64,000 nucleotides of DNA, taken from the NCBI RefSeq assembly GCF_040639655.1, contig NZ_JBFAAI010000035.1, positions 29,160-93,159 of the forward strand. Reading direction: 5' to 3'. Both the position numbers and the translations under genes were made by a program. Shown here piece by piece: positions 16,610 to 25,103 of the stretch; position 1 is the stretch's first letter; every line of letters begins with the position of its first letter. The notes below the pieces were generated by a model. That model saw only the letters and a list, made by a program, of their open reading frames with translations. It did not search any database and was not told the origin of the DNA. Origin of the DNA: Actinoplanes sp040639655. Its GTDB lineage: Bacteria; Actinomycetota; Actinomycetes; Mycobacteriales; Micromonosporaceae.

Positions 16610-18037
16610 ATGCGACGCTGGACCGCACTCGGCGTACTGTCCGCCGCCGGGCTGATGACCGTTCTCGACGGCAGCATCGTCACCGTGGCGATGCCCGCCA
16701 TCCAGCAGGACGTGGGCTTCTCCCCCGCCGGGCTGAGCTGGATGGTGAACGCGTACCTCATCCCGTTCGGCGGACTGCTGCTGCTCGCCGGACGGCTGGG
16801 TGACCTGGTCGGCCGCCGCGCGATGTTTCTGGCCGGGATCGTGGTCTTCACCGCCGCCTCGCTGCTCGCCGGGCTGGCCACCGGTCCGGGCATGCTGATC
16901 GCCGCCCGGTTCCTGCAGGGGGTCGGCAGCGCCATGGCGTCCGCCGTGGTCCTCGGCATCCTGGTCACGCTCTTCACCGAACCGGGCGAGCGGGGCAAGG
17001 CAATCGCGATCTTCAGCTTCACCGGCGCCGCCGGGGCGTCGATCGGGCAGGTCCTCGGCGGCGTGCTCACCGATCTGCTCAGCTGGCCGTGGATCTTCTT
17101 CATCAACGTGCCGATCGGGGTCGCCACCATCGCCCTGGCGCTGCGCGCCCTGCCTCGCGACCGCGGAGCCGGGCTGTCCGGAGGCGCCGATGTGATCGGC
17201 GCGGCACTGGTCACGTCCGGGTTGATGCTCGGGATCTACACGATCGTCAAGGTCGAGCAGTACGGCTGGACGGCGGCGCACACCCTCGGCCTCGGCGCGG
17301 TGTCGCTGGCCCTGCTCGCCGGATTCGTGGCCCGTCAGGCGACCGCCGCGCAGCCGCTGATGCCGCTGCGCATCCTGCGCTCCCGTAACGTGGCCGGCGC
17401 CAACATCGCCCAGATGCTGTCGCTGTCGGCCATGTTCGCGTTCCAGGTTCTGGTGGCCCTGCACATGCAGAAGGTGCTCGGCTACGGCGCCCTCGAGACC
17501 GGCCTCGCGATGCTCCCGGCCGCGGTCGGCATCGGCACGGTCTCGCTGTTCGTGTCGGCCCGGCTGAGTGCCCGGTTCGGCGCCCGGACCGTTCTGCTCA
17601 CCGGCCTGACGCTGCTCATCGCCGCGATGGTGCTGCTCAGCCGCATCCCGGTGCGGGCCGGGTACGTCACCGACCTGCTCCCGGTGATGCTGCTGATCTC
17701 CGGCGGCGGCCTGGTGCTGCCGGCGCTCGCGACGCTCGGCATGTCCGGCGCCCGGGAGAGCGACGCCGGCCTCGCTTCCGGGCTGTTCAGCACCACACAG
17801 CAGGTCGGCATGGCGATCGGCGTCGCGGTGCTGTCCACACTGGCCGCCTCCCGCACCGAGAACCTGCTGGCAGCGGGCCACTCCTCGGCCGCGGCCCTGA
17901 CCGGGGGCTACCGGCTCGCCTTCACCACGTCGGCGGGTCTGCTGGCCGCCGCCCTGCTGGTCAGCGTCCTCGTCCTGCGGCGGGGGCCTGGCGCCGCGGT
18001 ACCCGCATCCGCCGGCGCTCCCTCCACAGCGGCCTGA
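16610..18037 (+). CDS. DHA2-family MFS multidrug transporter
   Basis: A 475-residue inner-membrane drug:proton antiporter of the 14-helix (DHA2) class. Seen in order: motif D-like LDGSIVTVAMPAIQQDVG, motif A GRLGDLVGRRAMFLAG, and the motif C equivalent SFTGAAGASIGQVLGGVLTD. ATG 16610 is chosen because GGGGAGG lies just upstream; an ATG at 16589 is in frame but lacks a site. The upstream MarR gene is the likely regulator. Substrates are unknown. It is convergent with the Rpf-like gene. Confidence 0.92.
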   Translation: MRRWTALGVLSAAGLMTVLDGSIVTVAMPAIQQDVGFSPAGLSWMVNAYLIPFGGLLLLAGRLGDLVGRRAMFLAGIVVFTAASLLAGLATGPGMLIAARFLQGVGSAMASAVVLGILVTLFTEPGERGKAIAIFSFTGAAGASIGQVLGGVLTDLLSWPWIFFINVPIGVATIALALRALPRDRGAGLSGGADVIGAALVTSGLMLGIYTIVKVEQYGWTAAHTLGLGAVSLALLAGFVARQATAAQPLMPLRILRSRNVAGANIAQMLSLSAMFAFQVLVALHMQKVLGYGALETGLAMLPAAVGIGTVSLFVSARLSARFGARTVLLTGLTLLIAAMVLLSRIPVRAGYVTDLLPVMLLISGGGLVLPALATLGMSGARESDAGLASGLFSTTQQVGMAIGVAVLSTLAASRTENLLAAGHSSAAALTGGYRLAFTTSAGLLAAALLVSVLVLRRGPGAAVPASAGAPSTAA

Positions 18038-18114
18038 GACGGCGCCCGCCCACCGTCCGGCCAGAACTCAGCGCCGTCTTCCCGTCCGGGATACCGCGCT
18101 GGGGTCTGGCCGGA
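18038..18114. terminator. inverted repeats between convergent genes
   Basis: GACGGCGC (18038-18045) pairs with GCGCCGTC (18071-18078), and TCCGGCCAGA (18056-18065) pairs with TCTGGCCGGA (18105-18114). The two sets are mutually exclusive and sit between the convergent MFS and Rpf genes, so a bidirectional terminator is plausible. Confidence 0.4.
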
Positions 18115-18157
18115 TCGGTCGGCGAGCATACCGATCACCCGGCGATCAGGACCGGAG

Positions 18158-18715
18158 TCAGAGGCGGATGCGCTGGCCCGCGAAGATCAGGCCGGGGCTC
18201 TTGAGACGGTCGGAGTTCAGCGCGTAGAGCGTACGCCAGCCGCCCTTGACCTTGTACTTCCTGGCGATGCCGGCGAGGGTGTCCCCGGAGCGGATCACGT
18301 AGGTCCGGCCACTGGCCTTGGACGGGGTGGCCTTCTTCTTGGCCGCGGTGCTCGTCCTCTTGTAGACCCCGGCCTTCTTCCCGCAGGTCGGCCACGGCTT
18401 CAGGCCACGCTTGGCGTAGAGCTTGTTCGCGATGGCGATCTGCTCGGCCTTGGTGGCCTTGTCGGCGGTGGGCGCGTATCTGCCGCCGCCGTTGGACTTC
18501 CACGTGCTGCGGCTGAACTGCAGGCCGCCGTAGTACCCGTTGCCGGTGTTGATGTGCCAGCGGCCGCCCGACTCGCACTTGGCGACGACGTCCCAGTTGA
18601 CCTGGCGGGCCGCCTGGGCGGGGCTTGCGGGGGCGAGCAGGATGCCTGCTCCGGTTACCGAGGCCGTGGCCAGAACCAGGGCGAGGCGCACTCGTCCACT
18701 ACCGATCCGAGACAT
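18158..18715 (-). CDS. resuscitation-promoting-factor domain protein with LysM
   Basis: A 185-residue secreted cell-wall lytic enzyme. The signal peptide (about 1-35, cleavage after AQA) precedes an Rpf transglycosylase-like domain (about 36-111) with the catalytic Glu E48 in AKCESGGRW and the NTGNGYYGGLQFSRSTW signature; C47 and a cysteine near residue 110 should form the family disulfide. A Lys/Ala/Thr-rich linker leads to one LysM domain (about 138-185, YVIRSGDTLAGIARKYKV). Rpf proteins cleave peptidoglycan during regrowth and spore germination. A c-di-AMP riboswitch occupies the leader, as in Streptomyces rpf genes. Confidence 0.95.
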   Translation of the reverse strand: MSRIGSGRVRLALVLATASVTGAGILLAPASPAQAARQVNWDVVAKCESGGRWHINTGNGYYGGLQFSRSTWKSNGGGRYAPTADKATKAEQIAIANKLYAKRGLKPWPTCGKKAGVYKRTSTAAKKKATPSKASGRTYVIRSGDTLAGIARKYKVKGGWRTLYALNSDRLKSPGLIFAGQRIRL

Positions 18716-18727
18716 GGATTTCCTCCA

Positions 18728-18905
18728 CGCCTGCGAGGTGAGCTGTCGGGTTCGGGCTGGAAATGGCCCGGCCGTTCACACGGCTTGACCCCGAGGCGCG
18801 TCACACTCGCGCCGTGGAGATTGGGTCCCCCGCTCCTGCCGTCCGATTGCGTCTGTGGGCGGCGGCAGGATTCGGCGGTCCGTCCACAGTGCCCGCGTCG
18901 CGGGA
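18728..18905 (-). promoter_or_regulatory. ydaO/yuaA c-di-AMP riboswitch
   Basis: On the minus strand the leader carries the conserved ydaO blocks in order: GCCGAATCCTGCCG, GGCAGGAGCGGGGGACCCAA, a GGGGTCAAGCC block, and CCGAACCCGACAGCTCACCT near the 3' end, stopping a few bases before the ribosome site of the Rpf gene. In actinobacteria this OFF-type riboswitch senses cyclic di-AMP upstream of cell-wall hydrolase genes. The 5' limit is approximate. It explains most of the 18716-18997 interval. Confidence 0.92.
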
Positions 18906-18997
18906 CGGCCCGACGGTAACCACGTCGATGGGCGGGTAACCAAGCGAAGGACCCCGGATAGTGACGTTCTTCTCAGTATTTGCCCGCTTTGATCTTG

Positions 18998-19975
18998 TTA
19001 GCGCCCTGAAATGCCGGAAACGGGGGTTATTCCGTTCTGATCTGAATAATGGGTATTCAGCGGGGCAATGATCGGGGTGGCGGTGAGCAGATCGCGGCGG
19101 CGGGCCAGCCAGAGGATCACGGCGGCGAAGCCGATCAGGACCGGTGCGTCCACGACGACCGCCTGCCACGGCATGTCGGCCGCCGTCTCGTCCAGAGAGA
19201 GGTCACCGAAAGCGGCCGACAGCACGCTGCCGATCAGGTTGTTCATCACATGCAGCGCGATCGCCGCCTCCAGGCCGCCGGTACGGACGGTCAGCCAGCC
19301 GGTCACCACGCCGAAGACGACCAGGTCGGCGAAGCCCCACGGAGTGCCCCACCCGTGCAGGGCCGCGAACACCGTCGCCTGCACCACGATCGGGAGCCAC
19401 GGGCTGCGCAACCACGCGCCGATCCCCTGCAGCAGCCAGCCGCGGCACACGTACTCCTCGGCCGCCGCCTGGAAGGGAACGACCACGAGCAGGACGGCCA
19501 TCGAGATCAGGAACGGGCCCCAGCCGGCGAGCGGATCGTCCAGTCCGGCATCCTCACCACCGGTGATCACCGACAACGCGGTGCCGCCCGCGATGAAGAC
19601 CACGATGGCGACCGCGGCGACCGGCAGGCAGATCATCAGCCAGCGCCAGCGGATCCGGCCCGCCACCGACGACAGGGTCCCGGCCGGCCGCTCCTGGATC
19701 CAGCGGGCCGCGAGGAGCGCGAACGGCAGGAACACGGCGATCAACAGGAATCCGAGGGTCAGGTCGGGCAGCGGGCCGAAACCGGGCATGCCGTCCGGCC
19801 CGTCGGGGCGCCCGGCGATCTCCGCCGCGACGGTGTAGACCCCGTAGCCGACCACCATCACCAGGAATCCGCCGAGGACGATGAACAGGGTGCCCAGCAC
19901 GGTGCGCCACCAGCGGTGCCCGGCGGTGCGGGCCAGCCGGTGGTAAGGGGTGCCCGGCGGTGGAGGAATCATCAT
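18998..19975 (-). CDS. CPBP-family intramembrane glutamic protease
   Basis: A 325-residue polytopic membrane protein. The CPBP/Rce1 motifs are present: EEYVCRGW (E-E-x-x-x-R), ALHGWGTPWGF (second-motif histidine) and HVMNN (H-x-x-x-N). About eight membrane helices are visible. Bacterial members cleave or process membrane proteins or bacteriocin precursors, and the role here is unknown. The C-terminal 20 residues are AT-richer and polar. It lies upstream of the riboswitch-controlled Rpf gene on the same strand, but the riboswitch leader implies separate transcription. Confidence 0.88.
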   Translation of the reverse strand: MMIPPPPGTPYHRLARTAGHRWWRTVLGTLFIVLGGFLVMVVGYGVYTVAAEIAGRPDGPDGMPGFGPLPDLTLGFLLIAVFLPFALLAARWIQERPAGTLSSVAGRIRWRWLMICLPVAAVAIVVFIAGGTALSVITGGEDAGLDDPLAGWGPFLISMAVLLVVVPFQAAAEEYVCRGWLLQGIGAWLRSPWLPIVVQATVFAALHGWGTPWGFADLVVFGVVTGWLTVRTGGLEAAIALHVMNNLIGSVLSAAFGDLSLDETAADMPWQAVVVDAPVLIGFAAVILWLARRRDLLTATPIIAPLNTHYSDQNGITPVSGISGR

Positions 19976-20080
19976 GAGGAGAATTTTCGTGTCCGGCAGC
20001 CGTGCGCGGATCTGGCCGCAGCCGGATACGCATCCCTAACCTCGGATATAGACGTGCCCGCCACCTGACCCGCGGGCAGA

Positions 20081-20593
20081 ATGCCGATCATGGAACCACC
20101 CGAGATGATCAATGCCGGTGAGCTCGTCCTCAAGCGCTGGGAACCGGAGTGGTCCGGCGAACTCGCCGCGGCTGTCCAGGAGTCGGCACCCGAACTGCGG
20201 CCGTTCCTGCCGTTCGCGGCCGGCGACTACGGACTTGCCGAGGCGCGGTCCTACACCGAGCGTTCGGTGACGAGCTGGGCGGAGGGCACCGAGTTCAACT
20301 ACGCGATCTTCACCTCGGTCGGTGACCTGATCGGCTCGATCGGCCTGATGACCCGTCCCGGCCCGGGCGCGCTGGAGATCGGCTACTGGCTGCGCACCCC
20401 GTGGACCGGCCGCGGCCTTACGACCGCCGCCGTGCGGGTGCTGACCCGCGTCGCGCTGACCCTGCCCGGCATCGAGCGCGTCGTCATCCGGCACCATCCG
20501 GCCAACGCCGCCTCGGCCGCGGTCGCCACGAAGGCCGGTTTCGCCGAGGTCGCGCGGGACGGCGACGACGTCGTCCGGGAATTCCGGCCGTAG
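20081..20593 (+). CDS. GNAT acetyltransferase (RimJ/RimL type)
   Basis: A 170-residue N-acetyltransferase. The acetyl-CoA-binding motif A is in LEIGYWLRTPWTGRGLTTAA (R/Q-x-x-G-x-G/A variant), followed by ERVVIRHHPANAASAAVATKAGF, typical of the ribosomal-protein alanine acetyltransferase subgroup. It may act on a protein N-terminus or a small molecule. ATG 20081 and ATG 20090 are both possible starts. A short hypothetical gene follows after 11 nt. Confidence 0.88.
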   Translation: MPIMEPPEMINAGELVLKRWEPEWSGELAAAVQESAPELRPFLPFAAGDYGLAEARSYTERSVTSWAEGTEFNYAIFTSVGDLIGSIGLMTRPGPGALEIGYWLRTPWTGRGLTTAAVRVLTRVALTLPGIERVVIRHHPANAASAAVATKAGFAEVARDGDDVVREFRP

Positions 20594-20604
20594 GGTCCGT
20601 CCGT

Positions 20605-20892
20605 ATGGAGACCACCGACGACGGGCGCTACGTGGTGATCAACGGGCGTCGGTGGCGCGCCACCGACCCGGAGATACCCGACGAACCGGCCGCCCGCCTG
20701 CGCAAGGCGCTGATGGCGGCCCGCCGCGACGTCGGTGCGGCACTGCGCGCCGGGCGGGACCCGGCGCCCGCCCGGGCCCGGGTGCAGGCCGCCAAAGTGG
20801 CACTCGGGGAACGCGGCACGCCGTGGTGGGAGCAGTCCGCCGACGAGCGGCGCGAACGATGGGAACAGGGACTGCGCGATCTCGGCGCCTGA
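20605..20892 (+). CDS. small conserved actinobacterial hypothetical protein
   Basis: A 95-residue charged protein (METTDDGRYVVINGRRWRAT ... VALGERGTPWWEQSADERRERW). This pattern is widespread in actinomycetes and usually left unnamed. No signal peptide or membrane helix is seen; the centre is an Arg/Ala-rich helix. It lies 11 nt after the acetyltransferase stop and is probably cotranscribed with it. Function unknown. Confidence 0.7.
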   Translation: METTDDGRYVVINGRRWRATDPEIPDEPAARLRKALMAARRDVGAALRAGRDPAPARARVQAAKVALGERGTPWWEQSADERRERWEQGLRDLGA

Positions 20893-20931
20893 CCGGCTCG
20901 ACGGTGCAGGAGCGGGAATCCGGCGGCGACG

Positions 20932-23637
20932 TCAGGGAGCGGGCACGACCACGACACCGCGGCCCGGCAGCGCGGGCGGGGCACCGGGCAGCTCGGAGAG
21001 GCCGACCGGCTCGTCGGTGCGGTTGATCAGGAAGCGGACCGGGCCGCGGATCGCGAGCTCCACCCTTCCGCGCAGGCCGGCCGGCAGTTCGCTGACGACA
21101 CCGGCCGGCGTGAGCAGGTCCTCCAGGATCAACCCCAGGCCTTGCGGCCCCAACCGGGTCGAGACGTACGCCGCGGAGCCGTCACCCACCGAGCGGCGGG
21201 TGACGGCAGCGCCGCCGTCGGCGTAGGCGGCCAGCACCTTCACGGCCGGATCGGTGACCTCGACCCGCTCCGACCACAACGTGCCGGACGCGCCGTTGGT
21301 CAGGGGCACCGCCGTGCCGTCCGGCAGCGGTGCGAACTCCTCCACCCGGATGCCGAGCAGATCCCGCAGAGCCCCCGGATAGCCGCCGAGCCACACGTGG
21401 TCGTTCTCGTCGGCGATTCCGGAGAAGTAGGTCGTCACGAGGTGGCCGCCGCGTTCGGCGTACGCCTCGAGGCGCTGCCGCAGCGAAGCCGGCACCAGGT
21501 GCAGGATCGGGGCCACCACCAGCCGGTATCCGGTCAGGTCGGCGCTGACCGGCACCACGTCGGCGCGGATGCCGCGATCGAGCAGGGCCGTGTACCAGTC
21601 GAGCGCCTCCCGGCGGTACCGCAGCCGGTCGGTCGGGTGCGAGTCCAGCTCGGCGGCCCACCAGGACTCGTAGTCGACGACCACGGCGACCGGCGCCGGC
21701 GTACGACCGATGCCCGCCACCCCGGACAGGGACCGTAACCGCGCCCCGAGTTCGGTGACCGCCCGGAAGATCGCGGTTTGTTCTCCGGCGTGCGGCAGCA
21801 TCGCCGAGTGGTACTTCTCGGCACCCGCGCGGGACTGCCGCCATTGGAAGAAGCAGACGCCGTCGGCACCGTGCGCGACATGCGTGAGCGAGTCGCGGGC
21901 CAGTTCGCCGGGAAGTTTCGGCGGGTTGACCGGCCGCCAGTTGACCGCGCTGGTGGAGTGTTCCATCAGGAACCAGGGCCGCCCGGCGATCAGGTTGCCG
22001 CACAGATTGGCCGAGAAGGAGAGCTCGTCGCGGGCCTGCGCGCCGAACCCGATGTAGTGGTCGTTGGCGACGAAGTCGACCTCGGCCGCCCAGTCCGGGT
22101 AGTTCATGCCGTTGATGTCTCCGGCGACCATGAAGTTCGTGGTGACCGGAACGTCCGGGGTGAGCTCGCGCAGGATCCGCCGCTCGGCGAGGTAGTGGTC
22201 CTTGAGTGCGTCGGACGAGAACCGTTTGAAGTCGAGCTGCTGGGTCGGGTTGACCGGCCCGCCGGCGTGCCGCGGTGGCAGGATCTGGTCCCACTCGCCG
22301 TAACGCTGCGACCAGAAGTCGGTGCCCCAGGCCGCGTTCAGCGCGTCCAGGGTGACGTAGCGGGCACGCAGCCAGACCCGGAAGGCACGGGCCGCGTCGT
22401 CGGAGTAGTCGTCGACGTTGTGGCAGCCCAGCTCGTTGCTGACGTGCCAGGCGGCGAGGGCGGGATGCCGTGCGTACCGGCCGGCGATCGCCCGGACCAT
22501 GCGCAGCGCGTGCTCGCGGAAGACCGGCGAGGTGGGCCGCCAGTGCTGGCGGGCACCGGGCCAGACGGTTCGTCCCTCCCGGTCGACCGGCAGGATCTCC
22601 GGATGCTTCGTGGTGAGCCACGGCGGCGGGGAGGCGGTCGGCGTGGCCAGGTCGACCAGGATCCCGTTGGCGTGCAGCAGGTCGACGACCTCGTCGAGCC
22701 AGCCGAAGTCGTAGCGTCCCTCGGCGGGTTCGAGCCGCGCCCAGGAGAAGATGCCGAGCGAGACGATGGTGACCCCGGCCTCGCGCATCGCCCGCACGTC
22801 CTCGGCCCACACCTCGCGCGGCCATTGCTCGGGGTTGTAGTCGGCACCGAACTCGATGCGGGGCTCGCCGTCGCGCCGCAACCATCGAGGAGCCTCCCGC
22901 GGTACGCGCAACGCGCCCGCGAAGAACCCGAGCGAGGCGTCGTCCGCGGCCGGGGCGTCGTGCGGCCGGTTGAGGTGACCGTGCGTGGTACCCCGGGCCA
23001 GGAACGTGCCGGCCGGCACCCCCGCCTCGCGCAACTGCCGTTCCAGCAGCTCCCCCGAGGGCCGCAGGTCGTCGTCCTCGGAGAGCAGGATGTGCACCGG
23101 GGGCAGGCCGCGGAGGTCGGCCGAGCCGGGCAGCGCGTCGGCGGGGATGTCGCTGATCCGGCCCACGTAGTTGCGGACCATGTCCTCGATGTTCTCGAGG
23201 CTCCGGCCGTGACCGAGCGTGGGCGTCGGGAAGTGCAGGAACGGGTACGCCAGCAGGATCAGATCAGGGCCGTGGCCGCGGCACCGCAGTGCCGTGGCCA
23301 GAGCGAGAGCCGCTCCGGCGCTGGCGCCGCCGATGGCCTTGCGGGCCGGCAGGTCGTCACGCCCGGTGACCCAGGTCCACACGGCGTGCACGTCGTCGAC
23401 CGGTACCGGATACCGCACGCCGCCGACCGCGAGCCGGTAGCCCACCGACACGACGACGGCGTCGGCGCGGCGGGCCAGTTCGGCGGCCACGTGGTCGGCC
23501 TCCGGCATGTCCAGGTCACCGTGGCGGAACCCGCCCCCGTGCGCCCAGACCAGCACCGCCCCGGCGGGTCCCTCAGGTTCGTGGATCCGCACCGGAACGG
23601 GCCCGTGCGGTCCCGCGATCTCCCGATCAGTGACCAT
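20932..23637 (-). CDS. fusion of alpha/beta-hydrolase esterase and GH42 beta-galactosidase
   Basis: A single 901-residue cytoplasmic protein. Residues 1-245 are an HSL/acetyl-esterase-type alpha/beta hydrolase with oxyanion motif HGGG (33-36), nucleophile S106 in GGASAG, an acid in the run ending D190 and H219. Residues about 258-901 are a full-length GH42 beta-galactosidase beginning IEFGADYNPEQWP, with acid/base E402 in VSNELG and nucleophile E559 in FLMEHS, then the trimerisation and C-terminal domains. GH42 enzymes alone are about 670-690 residues, so this is a true addition. Both active sites look intact, suggesting coupled deacylation and hydrolysis of acylated galactosides. There is no signal peptide. 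GTG/ATG alternatives near 23637 do not affect the fusion. Confidence 0.93.
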   Translation of the reverse strand: MVTDREIAGPHGPVPVRIHEPEGPAGAVLVWAHGGGFRHGDLDMPEADHVAAELARRADAVVVSVGYRLAVGGVRYPVPVDDVHAVWTWVTGRDDLPARKAIGGASAGAALALATALRCRGHGPDLILLAYPFLHFPTPTLGHGRSLENIEDMVRNYVGRISDIPADALPGSADLRGLPPVHILLSEDDDLRPSGELLERQLREAGVPAGTFLARGTTHGHLNRPHDAPAADDASLGFFAGALRVPREAPRWLRRDGEPRIEFGADYNPEQWPREVWAEDVRAMREAGVTIVSLGIFSWARLEPAEGRYDFGWLDEVVDLLHANGILVDLATPTASPPPWLTTKHPEILPVDREGRTVWPGARQHWRPTSPVFREHALRMVRAIAGRYARHPALAAWHVSNELGCHNVDDYSDDAARAFRVWLRARYVTLDALNAAWGTDFWSQRYGEWDQILPPRHAGGPVNPTQQLDFKRFSSDALKDHYLAERRILRELTPDVPVTTNFMVAGDINGMNYPDWAAEVDFVANDHYIGFGAQARDELSFSANLCGNLIAGRPWFLMEHSTSAVNWRPVNPPKLPGELARDSLTHVAHGADGVCFFQWRQSRAGAEKYHSAMLPHAGEQTAIFRAVTELGARLRSLSGVAGIGRTPAPVAVVVDYESWWAAELDSHPTDRLRYRREALDWYTALLDRGIRADVVPVSADLTGYRLVVAPILHLVPASLRQRLEAYAERGGHLVTTYFSGIADENDHVWLGGYPGALRDLLGIRVEEFAPLPDGTAVPLTNGASGTLWSERVEVTDPAVKVLAAYADGGAAVTRRSVGDGSAAYVSTRLGPQGLGLILEDLLTPAGVVSELPAGLRGRVELAIRGPVRFLINRTDEPVGLSELPGAPPALPGRGVVVVPAP

Positions 23638-23724
23638 CCGTACCCCCTTCGATGAAACGATTTGACCACGAGGGACGGCGTACGGCAGGACGCCGCGGGC
23701 GGTGCCGGCATCGGAGAGGGCGGC

Positions 23725-24987
23725 TCACACGCGGGCGGCCAGCCAGCCGGCCATGGCACGGACCCCGTGGCCGATCGCGCGCTCGTCCGGCTTGAAGGTG
23801 CCGAAGTGCGGATAGCTCGTCTCGATGCGCTGGCCGGGCGACCGGATGCCGAGCAGGGTGTAGGTGCCCGGGACCTCGTTGAGGAACAACGAGTAGTCCT
23901 CGCCGCTGAACGGGACCGCGGCGTGCAGCGCCGAGACCCGGTCGCGGCCGATCGTGCGACGCAGGTGCCGTTCGAGAGCACGGCCCTCCCGTACCGGACT
24001 GAGCATCGCGGGGAACGGCTCGGGCGGGAAGTCGACGGACTCCGCTCCGGCGGCGAGCGCGCGGCGGCGGACCTCGGCGCGGATCTCGGTGTACCGCGGC
24101 TCCGGCCAGCAACGGTAGACCACCTGGACCTGGGCGCCGGACGGGCGTGCCTGGAAGAACACGAACCGGGACAGCGGGGTGCGCGGCGTCTGCAGGTCGG
24201 TGACGAGTTGCTCCAGCGCGGCGGGGGTGGCCGGGCGGGTGACCGTGCCGAGGCCGGCCAGATCGGCGGCGAGCCGCTCGGCCCGGGCCGGGGCGTCCGG
24301 GCCGGTCAGCGTGATCGTGCCGCGGTCCTGGCCGGGCATGCCGAAACCGGAGGTGACCCGGAACTCGCCGACCGGGAACGGGAAGCAGTGCAGGGCGTGG
24401 ATCTCGGCGGGACGCGCGATGTCGAACACCCCGTCGGCAAGCATCGCGCGGGCCCCGGTCAGCGACTCCTCGGCCGGCTGGAACACGAACATGACGCGGC
24501 CGGCGAGACGCTCGCGCAGCCGGGCGAGAACCAGGGCGACGCCGACACCGACGGTGGTGTGGATGTCGTGCCCGCACACGTGGGTCGGCGTCGTGGCGCC
24601 GCCGACCTGGTCGCCGGGCGGGACGGCGTCCATGTCGGCGCGGTAGGCGACGGTCCGGCCGGGGCGTACCCCGTTCAGAACCGCGACGACGCCGTGACCG
24701 CCGACCCCGGTGGTGACGTCGAGGCCTGCCGCGCGCAGCGACCGCGCCACCACGTCGGCGGTGCGCCGCTCCTGGCCGGGACCCTCCGGATGGCTGTGGA
24801 GGTCCCGGCGCAGAGCGACGAGCCGATCGTCGAGCCGGGCCGCGATCCGATCGATCGGCGACGACAACGAGGCCGAGGCCGCGGCCGCGGCGGGTCCGGC
24901 GGATGCCAGCCACGCACCGGCGACACCGGCCGCGGCGCCGCCGAGCACGGCGCGACGACTGAGAGCACGTTCCTGTGAATGCGACAC
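23725..24987 (-). CDS. Tat-exported M20-family amidohydrolase
   Basis: A 420-residue metallo-amidohydrolase of the M20D type (N-acyl amino acid or peptide deacylase). The N-terminus SRRAVLGGAAAGVAGAWLAS is a twin-arginine signal. Metal-site motifs visible: RADMDAVP, HVCGHDIHT, QPAEES and the late FSGEDYS region. It is shorter in the lid than IAA-amino-acid hydrolases but otherwise complete. Export of a dinuclear metal enzyme by Tat is reasonable. It is followed downstream on the same strand, after 88 nt, by the esterase-GH42 gene, so the two may be cotranscribed. Substrate unknown. Confidence 0.88.
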   Translation of the reverse strand: MSHSQERALSRRAVLGGAAAGVAGAWLASAGPAAAAASASLSSPIDRIAARLDDRLVALRRDLHSHPEGPGQERRTADVVARSLRAAGLDVTTGVGGHGVVAVLNGVRPGRTVAYRADMDAVPPGDQVGGATTPTHVCGHDIHTTVGVGVALVLARLRERLAGRVMFVFQPAEESLTGARAMLADGVFDIARPAEIHALHCFPFPVGEFRVTSGFGMPGQDRGTITLTGPDAPARAERLAADLAGLGTVTRPATPAALEQLVTDLQTPRTPLSRFVFFQARPSGAQVQVVYRCWPEPRYTEIRAEVRRRALAAGAESVDFPPEPFPAMLSPVREGRALERHLRRTIGRDRVSALHAAVPFSGEDYSLFLNEVPGTYTLLGIRSPGQRIETSYPHFGTFKPDERAIGHGVRAMAGWLAARV

Positions 24988-25069
24988 GATTCTCCCCGTT
25001 CTTCACCATCAAGCTGTCTGGTCCCAGCCTGCCGGGAACCCGTGCGCACCACAGTGGAGCAGGGCCGTG

Positions 25070-25099
25070 GCCGATGGTGGTGCCAGCACCACCATCGGC
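25070..25099 (-). terminator. perfect hairpin after the oxidoreductase gene
   Basis: A 14-bp perfect stem with a 2-nt tip (GCCGATGGTGGTGC pairing with GCACCACCATCGGC), starting 4 nt beyond the stop of the minus-strand gene ending at 25104. Confidence 0.75.
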
Positions 25100-25103
25100 G
25101 CTC

